A stretch of 64,000 nt of DNA from Nemertoderma westbladi (taxonomy: Eukaryota > Xenacoelomorpha > Nemertodermatida > Nemertodermatidae), in contig JAUCBJ010001180.1 in the NCBI GenBank assembly GCA_032718475.1, forward strand, positions 1 through 64,000. The letters are read 5' to 3'. The position numbers were made by a program, and so were the translations under genes. The notes under the pieces were generated by a model. It saw nothing but the letters and a program-made list of their open reading frames with translations. It was not told the origin of the DNA and did no database searches. How positions within the stretch are numbered: position 1 is the first letter of the stretch; every line of letters begins with the position of its first letter. Of the stretch, positions 20,469 through 29,221 are shown piece after piece.

Positions 20469-22200
20469 TTAAAAATAATAAAATAATAGAGTAGGTAGAA
20501 GTTAGGTAGTTAGTTAGTAGAAGAGTTAGTAGGAGGGTACGTATAGTACCGTTAGTAGAAGAGTTAGTAGGAGGGTACGTGTAGTACCGTTAGTAGAAGA
20601 GTTAGTAGGAGGGTACGTGTAGTACCGTTAGTAGAAGAGTTAGTAGGAGGGTACGTGTAGTACCGTTAGTAGAAGAGTTAGTAGGAGGGTACGTGTAGTA
20701 CCGTTAGTAGAAGAGTTAGTAGGAGGGTACGTGTAGTACCGTTAGTAGAAGAGAGTTAGAGGGTACGTAGTACCGCTAGTTAGAGTTAGAGTTAGTAGGT
20801 ACGTAGTACCTAGAGTTAGTTAGAGAGTCAGTAGGTACGTAGTACCTAGTTAGAGTTAGAGTTAGAGGGTACGTAGTACCGCTAGCTAGAGTTAGAGTTA
20901 GTGGGTACGTAGTACCGCTAGTTAGAGTTAGAGTTAGTAGGTACGTAGTACCTAGAGTTAGTTAGTTAGTTAGGAGGTACGTAGTACCGATAGTTAGAGA
21001 GTTAGAGGGTACGTAGTACCGTTAGAGAGTAGGAGTTGAGGGTACGTAAGTACCGATTAGAGAGTAAGAGTTAGAGGGTACGTAGTACCGTTAGTTAGTG
21101 GAGTTAGAGAGTACCGTTAGTTAGTGGAGTTAGAGTAAGAGTTAGAGGGTACGCAGTACCGTTAGAGAGTAGGAGTTAAGGGGTACGTAGTACCGTTAGA
21201 GAGTTAGTAAGAGTAAGAGGGTACGTAGTACCGCTAGCTAGTAGAGAGAGCTAGAGTAGTAAGAGGGTACGTAGTACCGCTAGTTAGGGGTGTTAGTAGT
21301 AGCAATAGAGGGTTGTGGGCACCGTAAGCGCCACGTAGTTAGAGTTAGTAGGGAATGCGCTGAACTTAGTGGGGCACGGGCGTGATGATGTGTTTGATGT
21401 AAGAGCAGGGTATGTTAATTAGAGTTAGTGGGAGTTAGAGGTTAGTAAGAGGGTACGTAGTACCGGTTGTGGTTGTGGGCACCGTTAGCGCCACGTAGAT
21501 AGAGGTAGAGTTAGTAAGAGGGTACGTAGTACCGGTTGTGGTTGTGGGCACCGTTAGCGCCACGTAGATAGAGGTAGAGTTAGTAAGAGGGTACGTAGTA
21601 CCGGTTGTGGTTGTGGGCACCGTTAGCGCCACGTAGATAGAAGTAGAGTTAGTGAGAGTCAGTAGTAGTTCACATAATTAACGTACCCACTCTGCCGGCA
21701 CTCAGAGCGTCACGTGTAGGCGATGAGACGTAAAGGGGATGTAGAGGAGTAGAGACGGGCACATAGGGTGCCAGAGAGTAGAAGAGTAGAGACGGGCACA
21801 TAGGGTGCCAGAGAGTAGAAGAGTAGAGACGGGCACATAGGGTGCCAGCTAGTAGAGCTAGAGAGGTAGTTGAGTAGTAGAAGGGCACATAGGGTGCCAG
21901 ATAGTAGAGTGGTTGTGGGCACCGCAAGCGCCACGTAGTTAGAAGAGTGGAGTAGAGTTAGCAGAGTTAGTAGAGCTAGTTAAGCAGAGTTGGTAGACTC
22001 AGAGGAGTCAAGTAGAGTTGGTAGAAGTAGAAAGTTAGTAGGAGTTAGTTAGACTTAGTAGAGAGTTAGAGTCAGTAGAAAGTTAGAGGCTCTCAGTTAG
22101 AGCTAGAAGTAGTAAGAGTTAGTAGTTAGCAGAGTTAGTTAGATAGTTAGAGTTAGTAAGCAGTAGGTAGATAGTATGATAGCACAGGGGTAGCATTAGA
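20469..22200 (+). repeat. Tandem array of short hairpins in place of pol
   Basis: A GTTAGTAG-type repeat (period 38 at 20510-20750, then irregular) carrying about 22 copies of GGTACGTAGTACC or GGTACGTGTAGTACC, which fold as GGTAC/GTACC hairpins. It is followed by copies of GGGCACCGTTAGCGCCAC (three within a ~69-bp unit at 21430-21650, plus variants) and four copies of GGCACATAGGGTGCC (about 21757-21900). No conserved reading frame. Stem changes between classes are compensatory (GGTAC/GTACC versus GGCAC/GTGCC). Confidence 0.85.
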
Positions 22201-22217
22201 GATTAAAGCCTTAGGGA

Positions 22218-22523
22218 GTGACAAGAGAGTGGAGAGGTAATAGTGCGGAGTGCGAAGAGAGCGTGGGCGCAATTCAAGTGTGGGGGAGGAGAAGTGAGAG
22301 GAAGAGTGTGGGACGAGGAGGTCCGGGGGTATGCGAGAGTTGGAGTAGAGTGGTGAGAGTGTTGGGGAAACAAAAATTGTGTGAGAGAAGCGCACGATCG
22401 GCCCGACACGAGACGCCAGAGGGTAGTGACATCATACCCATAGGGAGCGGCCTGGAAAGCCGACTCCGAAAAAATATACCCACCCCACACCCGATGCTAG
22501 ATCGGGATCCAGCGGAATTGTAG
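22218..22523 (+). other. 101-codon open frame before the 3' LTR, probably not coding
   Basis: An open frame rich in R, S and G between the hairpin array and the 3' LTR. It shows no domain I recognise, and its composition matches the surrounding repeat-derived DNA. It is listed because this is the only non-repeat segment of the 3' half of the element; it may be a remnant of pol or env, or noncoding. Confidence 0.2.
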
Positions 22524-22537
22524 CGCACTTGAGTTGG

Positions 22538-22575
22538 ATGCTATCTTCTTACCGGGAAGATAGCATGGGGGGGAG
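22538..22575 (+). promoter_or_regulatory. 11-bp perfect hairpin followed by the polypurine tract
   Basis: ATGCTATCTTC (22538-22548) and GAAGATAGCAT (22556-22566) form a perfect stem around a 7-base loop, directly followed by GGGGGGGAG (22567-22575), the polypurine tract that abuts the 3' LTR. The tract primes plus-strand DNA in LTR elements. A stem placed exactly against it could mark or protect the primer, which is inference. Confidence 0.75.
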
Positions 22576-23102
22576 TGTTAGCTTATCCAATTCCGCTAAC
22601 ATGAACCCACAGAGTGAGCCATAAAGCAATATTGGGAGCCTATTGTCAGCCCAGTAAACGGGGACAATAGGCCCCAAAGGAGACACACACAATAAGGGTC
22701 AGGGGTTACTCCCCTGACAAGAGAGAGAACAGCAAGGGCGAAGGGAAGCACTTCAGAGGGGGGCAAAGGGTGCCAACAGGGGTATCAACCAATCAGAGGG
22801 GGGAAAGGCATCGATTGAGTAGCAATAAGGCCACCGTGCAATATAACCAGTTACCAGTAATCATACCGGTCAGTTACTCAGTTTACTCAGTCAGATCAGT
22901 AGGGTGGAACGGGGACTTCTGTCACCGTCCGCTACCGCCATTATATATTACCTGTTGTGTCATACTATACTATATCAACTGTCAGACTATTATACCTTTA
23001 TACATATTACCCAACATCAGAACTCTTTTACCTTTCACACACGGCGGGGACGCGTGGATAGAAAACCCAACGGATAAACCGGGATCCGTAGATCCCGTCA
23101 CA
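22576..23102 (+). repeat. 3' LTR of the gag-only element
   Basis: 527 bp, TGTTAGC to CCCGTCACA, with no difference from the 5' LTR seen by eye. The following AGGAT is the target duplication; after it LINE Y coding sequence resumes. Confidence 0.95.
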
Positions 23103-23418
23103 AGGATCTATCGTTGTTTAGGTTTTTGACGAGGTGGCACTCTGCTAAGTTCCGAAACAATTTATTCTTCAGCCTCCGAGTAGCTTTACGTGATGCCTTA
23201 ATGTCCTTCAATAGAGGATCCTGTGGATCAGACCCATTCCTGAGCCAAAGGTGGTGCAGTTTAGATGTTGTTTTAGAGTAGTCCTTCAACCTTTCATTGT
23301 GAATACGTAGATTTTGTGTTCTTTTCTGCATCTTCTTGTGAGGTATATTCTCAATGGCTGAATGGTAAATCGCTACAGAGACTTCCAGAGTGAAGGAGTC
23401 CAGGTCATTTTTGACCAT
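23103..23418 (-). pseudogene. LINE Y linker between endonuclease and reverse transcriptase
   Basis: About 100 codons on the minus strand (LEVSVAIYHSAIENIPHKKM, then HHLWLRNGSDPQDPLLKDIK). It continues across the LTR insertion into the residues at 16111-15834. It is typical of the charged helical spacer between EN and RT in LINE ORF2 proteins. It overlaps the EN frame by a 14-bp frame change, which marks a frameshift. Confidence 0.7.
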
Positions 23419-24373
23419 GAGTCTGATGAGTTAATTTACGAATATTTAAGCTTTCAGGTATGGTAGCACCACCAGGCAAGTCAAGTTCCATTGTAATTGC
23501 AAAATGATCTGAGAAGTTCATTTTATCTGGGGCTGAATTCACTGGATCCTCAAAGAGTACCTTACCTGAAAGTACCCGAAGCTGGTTAGTGCCAACAATA
23601 TGGTCGATGTAAGATGTAGCTCCACTGGTATCACAGTGGAAGGTAAATTGGGGACCACTGATGATACATGATTTCGTATCTAGACATGATGCATGTATGT
23701 TTTCTAAGAACTCTAAAAGGTTTCTTCCACGTTGAGTAGGCACTGTTCTACAGAATCGTGTGCAATTTGAACTACCAATATCAGCATTAAAATCACCCAG
23801 TACGATAGGCACTGCTGATGGATGTGCCACAATGGTACCTTCGAGTCTTCCAATAAAATCAGTGTACTCTTCTTGGGGCTTAGAAGCATCAGGAGCATAA
23901 ACACTAAGCATAAGAAGTTGTGACCCCATAAAGGAGGTTAGGGCACCAACAATGTCATCCTTGGAGCGTACCGGGCAGATATTTTTGAAAATTTTTGTAT
24001 CAAGGATAAGAGCTACACCACCAACTCCTCTTTTCCTATTAGGATTATTCATTTTTTCAGATACAGAAAATAGGCATCTAAAATTGCTGGACAGCCTTTT
24101 GTTAAAAACTCCAGCCATCTCCTGGTGATCACACCAGTGTTCCTGTAGTGATAGAATACAATTAGTACGTAGTAGTTCATCAATATAGGCAAGGTTTGTC
24201 GCAATTCCATGACAATCAAGAGTTGCACAGTGTAAAGAGTTAGTATCGGTATCTTCTCGGCTCACCAAATTCCCCTCCTGTATGACTTCCCCCCCTACAT
24301 CTGGCAATGTGTCCTTGACATCCATAAAAGGGCACCGTTTGTTCCATCTTGTCTGTTGCATCAGTAAAAGCAT
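23405..24373 (-). pseudogene. LINE Y AP-type endonuclease domain
   Basis: 322 codons on the minus strand. Motifs of the exonuclease-endonuclease-phosphatase fold appear in order: LDCHGIATN (the usual catalytic Asn position is Asp here), LQEHW, VYAPD, LGDFNADIG, SYIDHIVG and NFSDHFAI. The domain nicks target DNA for target-primed reverse transcription. The frame is continuous, but it joins the upstream N-terminal extension and the downstream linker only by frameshifts. Confidence 0.9.
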
Positions 24374-25352
24374 ACTGGTGGTATTCCCATTCTACACATA
24401 CAAATCCTTGTGGCCAGAATCCTGTTGAGGTTAGAGCACTGGCATCATTTGCATTCACCACTAACTGCATGTTTTTGTCCCTATTGTAGAACCTTGTAGA
24501 AATTTTTAGCACTTTAATTCCCACCTCGTTACAGTATCTATCAATCAAACCCTCGACACAGTCAGCCTTCATTCCAGTGAGATATAAGGTTTTAGTCTGA
24601 GCACACGTATCACCTTGATTTAACTGCCTTTTATTCTGATTGTATAATACTGGGTTAACCTTATCACTCTCACTACCTGGTCGTTTAAATCTGTGGCCTG
24701 ATGTCATTGATGACCCAAAAGGATGTGAGATAGGTTTAGAGTCTTCCAAATCATCAGGTGTATGACTAAGGACTGTGAACCTATTGTCACAATTTACATC
24801 CGGTCTACTGTTGTGTAGTCTTGTTTGGTGATGTAACCCATCTCTGGGCCTATGTGACTGCCTGATCATATGAAAAGGCTTTTCTATATTACCTTCTATA
24901 ACTCTGCTTTGTCTGACCTCCTTATCTCCATCAAGAATCTTTAGATCCCCATTGATACCAGGGCGAGATCTACCATGACCATGTGAAACTTGCATATTTC
25001 TGTTGAATGGACCTGTTGACTACTACTAGGATGGGCATGCTCCATTGCAGCTGCATTTTAAGAATGCTGTGCCGGCTTGACCTGTTGACACTGTTCTACT
25101 CTTACCCATATTCATTTCAAGACTCTGTGTTTGGTTGCTAGTATGACTCTCTATCCCCTAGGCATTGTGGGTTAGTTTTCCTGTGGGGTTTTGAATATCT
25201 ATGGGTTTGTCTGATACAATGTGCTGAACATGCTTCACATACTCATTATTACAATCGCCCCTCTCAGTTGCAGTATGTCTTCCTTGTGAGACCCTCAACG
25301 GATTAGTCACAACAGCACTATCACACATAACCTCAACAACACAACATCTCAC
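24240..25352 (-). pseudogene. LINE Y ORF2 N-terminal extension with RRM-like segment
   Basis: Minus-strand frame starting near 25352 (MRCCVVEVMCDSAVV). It has one TAG at 25158-25160 and an in-frame 69-bp expansion caused by LINE X copy 4 plus its duplication. Near 24600-24390 is an RRM-like stretch (KTLYLTGMKADCVEGLID, then FWPQGFVCVEWEY) of the kind seen before the endonuclease in some metazoan LINEs. The frame overlaps the endonuclease frame by 134 bp and ends at 24240, so a frameshift is needed to reach it. RNA binding is inferred. Confidence 0.6.
25010..25089 (-). mobile_element. LINE X copy 4: 58-bp 3' stub with 11-bp target duplication
   Basis: Bases 25021-25078 match only the last 58 bp of LINE X (minus strand: AAGCCGGCACAGCATTCTTA through the GCAGCTGC box to a TAGTAG tail). 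GACCTGTTGAC is present on both sides (25010-25020 and 25079-25089). It is one of the shortest recognisable target-primed insertions possible, and it leaves the LINE Y frame open in length (69 bp added). Confidence 0.92.
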
Positions 25353-25368
25353 AACATCTTGTTATATG

Positions 25369-26673
25369 TCATGTACGTCTCTCGTTTTCAAGCTGATCCT
25401 TTAGATCTATATTTTCTTGGTCAAGAGACTTTACCCTTAGTTCCATTCCTGATAGTCTACTTTGTATGTCACCAATAAGTGCATGAATCTCCATGCTAGC
25501 AGGTGGTTTGGCAGGAAGGAATTCTCGCTTCAAACGTTTCTTACAGGCCGCTGTTATGGTTCCATTTACACATGATCTATGAAGCTCGAAAATGTCCTGT
25601 GCCAGTTGCACTTCTGATGATCTGAGGTTCAAGTGAAAGGTAACTGCCTCTGAAGTACTCAGAGTTGGTTTGATCTCTGAGAAAAGGCAGATGCGTGTAT
25701 TCATGAGTTCATTATACATCCTATTACTTAACTTCGACACAGCATCCTTACGGGGCAGTTGAAGAATCCTCTGTATACTTTGGCTGAAATGTGAAATGTG
25801 TTTCGATTCGTCCCTTCCTTGACAATTGGGTATCAAAGAACCAACCAGTATATCAGTTGACTTCCTAGTATTTGACCTCGGTGGTTCAAATTCATCGGGG
25901 GCATAGTATTTCATATTGTCCAGGCATTTAGAAATCCAATTTCTACATCTATCACTGTCGGTGTGAAAATGTGGAACTTCGGAGTTAGTGGCGATTGCAT
26001 TAGCAAAGAGGCAGACGTAAACTCCACAGTCGTAAGAGTTCTCCTGTGTTGGGTACTTGTGACCGCTAGGGGTAGTTGTAACTTTCCATGCATGCTGTCT
26101 TTCCCGGTTTTCATATTTGTCTATTGTCGGCTCACTGGTGGTCAGGTTGTCCATTAGGTTTAATAACTCACAGATTTGGAAAGCTCTTTTACCTGGCAGT
26201 GATGCGGTTTATGAGATGGTGTATACAAGTCGCATCTTCAGATCAGCCACATGAAGAATAAAATGTTCTTTGTTATAACATTCTGGTATCAGTAAAAACT
26301 CAAGTCTGGCAGACATGTATTTGCCGAAATATGGAATGGCCATAAGTTGGATGGCGAATAAAGTGTCGTATTTTTCCACTGCTAGTTTCTGACATAAATC
26401 ACTTTGAACTGATGACACATGTGGGAATTGCTTTCTAAGCAAACCAAGAAAACTATCCACTACAGTGTCGCTCAGCCACTCTTTACATTCTAGGGTTTTC
26501 ATATCCTTTCGCTCAGGAAGGACGCTTGGTGGCTGATCGTTGTTCCATATGGTAATTTGTTCAAGATCAGCCGTTTTGGGTTGTAAGTGTTTGTCAATTT
26601 TTTTGACAAAGTGTATATCTACATCATCCTCATTTTTATGAGCCCCAATTTTGTCCACGAAATGCACATCCAC
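25369..26673 (-). pseudogene. LINE Y ORF1 second part: C48 (Ulp1/SENP-type) cysteine peptidase
   Basis: Minus strand. Residues CKEWLSDTVVDSFLGLL, then YFGKYMSARLEFLLIPECY, then NKEHFILHVADL, then TQENSYDCGVYVCLFANAIA follow the order of a Ulp1-type peptidase: W-L-x-D helix, catalytic His, the Q of the oxyanion hole, and the DCG-V active-site Cys. The catalytic Asp region (usually YDSL) is damaged: at about 26208-26214 there is a TAA stop and ASLPGK follows. Such peptidases cleave ubiquitin-like proteins. After the domain comes about 130 residues ending in a coiled coil (IQSRLSGMELRVKSL). As part of a LINE this is unusual. Membership in LINE Y is inferred from strand, order and continuity with no insertion boundary. 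Confidence 0.75.
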
Positions 26674-26777
26674 TTCATCTACCTTAGTTTTATTTTCACT
26701 ATGTCTCTTAGTGTTATCGCTTTCATTGTAAATATAAACAATATTTGTTTTACTAAAAGTTACCTTTTTTGTGAAAA

Positions 26778-28193
26778 TTATGATGAAACTTTTGGTTTAA
26801 AAAAATGAGTTATCAGATTTTTAGGATTAGGCATATACTGGGTTCCCCAGTTCTTTATAGCTAGAGTATCTGTTTGCAAACCCGGAGGGTCCATGGAAGA
26901 CATTGGCGAGCGCCCACTCGTAAAATGGGGATCCGCTGGCAAACCACTCGGAGGCATGGTAACCGCTGGCGAACCACTCAGAAGTGGGGGAACCTCTGGC
27001 GAGCCACTCGTAGGCGGGAGTTCCACTGGCGAACCACTCGGAGGCGTGGGAACCACTGGCGAACCACTCATAGACGGGAGATCCACTGGTGAACCACTCA
27101 GAGGCGTGGGAACCGCTGGCGAACCACTCAGAGGTGGGGGAACCGTTGGCGAACCATTTGGAGGCGAAGGATCTGATGGTGAACCACTCGGAGGCGTGGG
27201 AACCGCTGGCGAACCACTCGGAGGCGTGGGAACCGCTGACGAACCACTCAAAGGTGGGGGAATCGCTGGGGAACCACTCGGAGGCGTGGTATCTGATGGC
27301 AAAACATTCGGAGGTGTGGGAACCACTGGCGAACCACTAGGAGGCGTGGGAACCGCTGGCAAACCACTCGGAGGCGTGGGAACCGCAGGCGACCCACTCT
27401 GAGGTGGGGGAACCACTGGCGTCCCACTCAGAGGTGGAGGAACCGCTGGCGACCCACTCAGAGGTGGGGGAACCGCTGGCGAACCACTCAGAGGCGTGGG
27501 AACCGTTGGCGACCCACTCAGAGGTGGGGGAACCGCTGGCAAACCACTCAGAAGCGTGGGAACCGCTGGCGATGAAATGTTACATGTTACCACGGCCGCT
27601 GGATGTTTATAGAAATGAGTTATCAGGTTATTAGATTTATGCATTTCCTGGGGTCCCCAGTTCTTTGTAGCCGGTAGGTCCATGGGATCTGTTGGCGAGA
27701 CCACCGCAGTCGATGGATCCCTTAGCGAACCCTCCGCAGTTGAGGGATCCTTAGGCGAACCCACCGCGGTTGAGGAATCCTTTAGCGAACCCGCCGATGT
27801 CGAGGAATCCTTTAGAGCACCCGCCGCAGTCGATTTGATCGAACTCGGCGGGTCCCGGAGTCCCTCGGAACCGGACTTCGCGTCGGCGTTAGCTCCGTTG
27901 GTAGAGCCTGACAGATCTTCTGGAAAGATTGCATTACACTTTCGATCCAAGAGTGATAACGCACACTTTAGTTTCTCTGCACGAGTTCCTGCAGTCAGCA
28001 AATCATTATTGTCGAGAAACCATTCAAGATTGTTGGTGTTCATCTTCCGAATGCGTACCCATTTTCTTCGGCACTCAAGAGTACTCGGCCTTCGCTCGAA
28101 TGGCGTCGTAGTTCGCAGAAACGCAGATATTGCAATTAAAATGTAATAAAATGTAAATAAACGTCCTTGCAGTAACCGACATAGGAGTTCCAC
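26778..28193 (-). CDS. LINE Y ORF1 first part: proline-rich repeat protein with two PIP-box-like motifs
   Basis: 471 codons, uninterrupted. The N-terminal ~110 residues are mixed (NTNNLEWFLDNNDLLTAGTR). Next is a serine-rich region of LKDSSTAVGS-type repeats. Two copies of a motif, NWGPQEMHKSNNLITHFYK and NWGTQYMPNPKNLITHFFK, bracket about 24 units of a 10-residue repeat of PTPLSGSPAV type encoded by 30-bp units (26900-27570). LITHFY and LITHFF with flanking basic residues resemble PCNA-interacting (PIP) boxes without the leading Gln. It probably begins LINE Y, but the join to the peptidase part is not an open frame, so a separate gene is possible. Confidence 0.55.
   Translation of the reverse strand: MELLCRLLQGRLFTFYYILIAISAFLRTTTPFERRPSTLECRRKWVRIRKMNTNNLEWFLDNNDLLTAGTRAEKLKCALSLLDRKCNAIFPEDLSGSTNGANADAKSGSEGLRDPPSSIKSTAAGALKDSSTSAGSLKDSSTAVGSPKDPSTAEGSLRDPSTAVVSPTDPMDLPATKNWGPQEMHKSNNLITHFYKHPAAVVTCNISSPAVPTLLSGLPAVPPPLSGSPTVPTPLSGSPAVPPPLSGSPAVPPPLSGTPVVPPPQSGSPAVPTPPSGLPAVPTPPSGSPVVPTPPNVLPSDTTPPSGSPAIPPPLSGSSAVPTPPSGSPAVPTPPSGSPSDPSPPNGSPTVPPPLSGSPAVPTPLSGSPVDLPSMSGSPVVPTPPSGSPVELPPTSGSPEVPPLLSGSPAVTMPPSGLPADPHFTSGRSPMSSMDPPGLQTDTLAIKNWGTQYMPNPKNLITHFFKPKVSS
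26900..27575. repeat. 30-bp coding minisatellite (about 24 units)
   Basis: Tandem 30-bp units containing GAACCACTCGGAGGCGTGGG and variants. It encodes the 10-residue Pro-rich repeat on the minus strand. Open frames on the plus strand through this region are by-products of the 30-bp period. Confidence 0.9.
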
Positions 28194-28345
28194 TGGGTTT
28201 TAAAGTTTTTCTTATTTAGTATAAAAGCAGTGAACTTCATTGAAGACCGGGTTGGTTTCATCTCGAACTCGGTTCAGATATTCCTTTATATTCGGTCGTT
28301 CGGCGAAGTCCCGTCCCACAGTTGGGTTAGTTTGCAGGTTGCAGA

Positions 28346-29105
28346 TTATTTTACCCCGACGACTGATGGGGGGAAAACCTGGTCCCGGCATAACCATATT
28401 GTGGCGTTTCCCCGCCACAGCGTGATGGATAGTCTCTGGAACATGTGGCGGATGGAGTCACTAGAGGGAATACCTCGCCTGAGAACTTGGAGACGGCCTA
28501 TCTCCCGGATAGTGGCCGAGGCATGAAGGTGCCAACCACCCAGGGCTTCCACTGGTAGGGGGATAAAGCCAACTCCAGAGTTGCGGCACTCTTCTGTGTG
28601 GGCAGCTATCTTGCGGTCGTATGCGATGGATAGTGCATGTCCTGGGGTGGCGGCAGCACCTTCAACAGTTCGCATATGGAGGGAGGAAATTACAGTTATA
28701 TCCAGGGCTATTGGTTGGCCTCGTTGCCAGTTTGGAATAAAGATGTCGGCTGGACGGCTACGGGGTCCTGGGATCAGGCCAGGGACTTCACTTCGGGGCG
28801 CAAGAGCAGCTGATTGGGCTGCTGAGAAGAGTGCACCCCGAAGAGATTCTGTCCCCATCGCCACTACATCGTATGTGGTGGTCTCCTAATGGGTCGGCCG
28901 GTGATAGGCATACACGGCAAGGGGAAGGGCCGGAGGCCATGCGGACACCGAGCCTGTAACAGAGCCAGACCATGAACTCTGCATCCATAAAATGAAACCC
29001 AAGGCTTTCACATGGTATAGCGAATGGTCTCAGATAGAACGACGACACTGTCGTCCATTTCCATACAGGAAGGCCCTCGATGAAATAAGAAACGGCTAGG
29101 CACAA
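28346..29105 (-). pseudogene. C-terminal part of a restriction-like-endonuclease LINE (R2/NeSL-type)
   Basis: Two overlapping minus-strand frames (29105-28788, then 28864-28346) joined by a frameshift. The first ends in a zinc-binding motif CRVCLSPADPLGDHHIRC (C-x2-C-x9-H-x3-C). The second has RPADIFIPNWQRGQPIALDI, matching the R-P-x-D and D-x-T pattern of the PD-(D/E)XK nuclease of RLE-class LINEs, then ATPGHALSIAYDRKIAAH and FIPLPVEALGGW, conserved in the same protein type. The RT upstream is absent. It lies 150 bp beyond the LINE Y 5' end and is a separate element. The exact clade is not assigned. Confidence 0.65.
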
Positions 29106-29221
29106 GCGTAATTAATTCGTAATTAAGTAAAGATTGGTATGTTTGGTATAATCAATGGCAGACACCTTTTACACAGACCGGCACGCATTTAGGCTAAAGG
29201 ATAGGATAGGCTAAAGGCATT

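Larger units (their letters stand above)
16112..23107 (+). mobile_element. gag-only LTR retrotransposon with 527-bp LTRs and 5-bp target duplication
   Basis: The element proper is 16117-23102 (6,986 bp), flanked by AGGAT at 16112-16116 and 23103-23107. The LTRs are the same length and show no difference by eye, so insertion is recent. The interior has gag-like coding sequence (about 16733-20468) but no protease, RT, RNase H or integrase. From 20470 to 22200 it holds a tandem hairpin-rich repeat instead of pol. It is therefore non-autonomous and must have been mobilised by another element. The superfamily is uncertain: 5-bp duplication and the zinc-knuckle layout fit BEL/Pao or Ty3/gypsy. Confidence 0.9.
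13277..28193 (-). mobile_element. LINE Y: near full-length non-LTR retrotransposon, interrupted by three insertions
   Basis: Minus-strand element of about 7.1 kb once the three later insertions (14305-15007, 16117-23102, 25021-25078) and their target duplications are discounted. Order in its own 5' to 3' sense: proline-rich repeat protein, C48 peptidase, ORF2 N-terminal extension, AP-type endonuclease, linker, reverse transcriptase, C-terminal region, 3' UTR with a small stem-loop and an (ATCA)n tail. Every coding segment carries stops or frameshifts, so this copy is dead. The clade is not settled; endonuclease plus YADD-type RT plus tetranucleotide tail fits the CR1/L2/Daphne side of the LINE tree. 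The exact 5' end is not defined. Confidence 0.75.

Noticed and set aside
21435-21934. Minus-strand frames of repeating threonine- and leucine-rich peptides in the LTR element
   Set aside because: Products of the tandem hairpin array period; no conserved domain.
26874-27634. Plus-strand frames with repeating GEPLGGVGTA and related units
   Set aside because: Antisense of the Pro-rich 30-bp coding repeat; open only because 30 is divisible by three.
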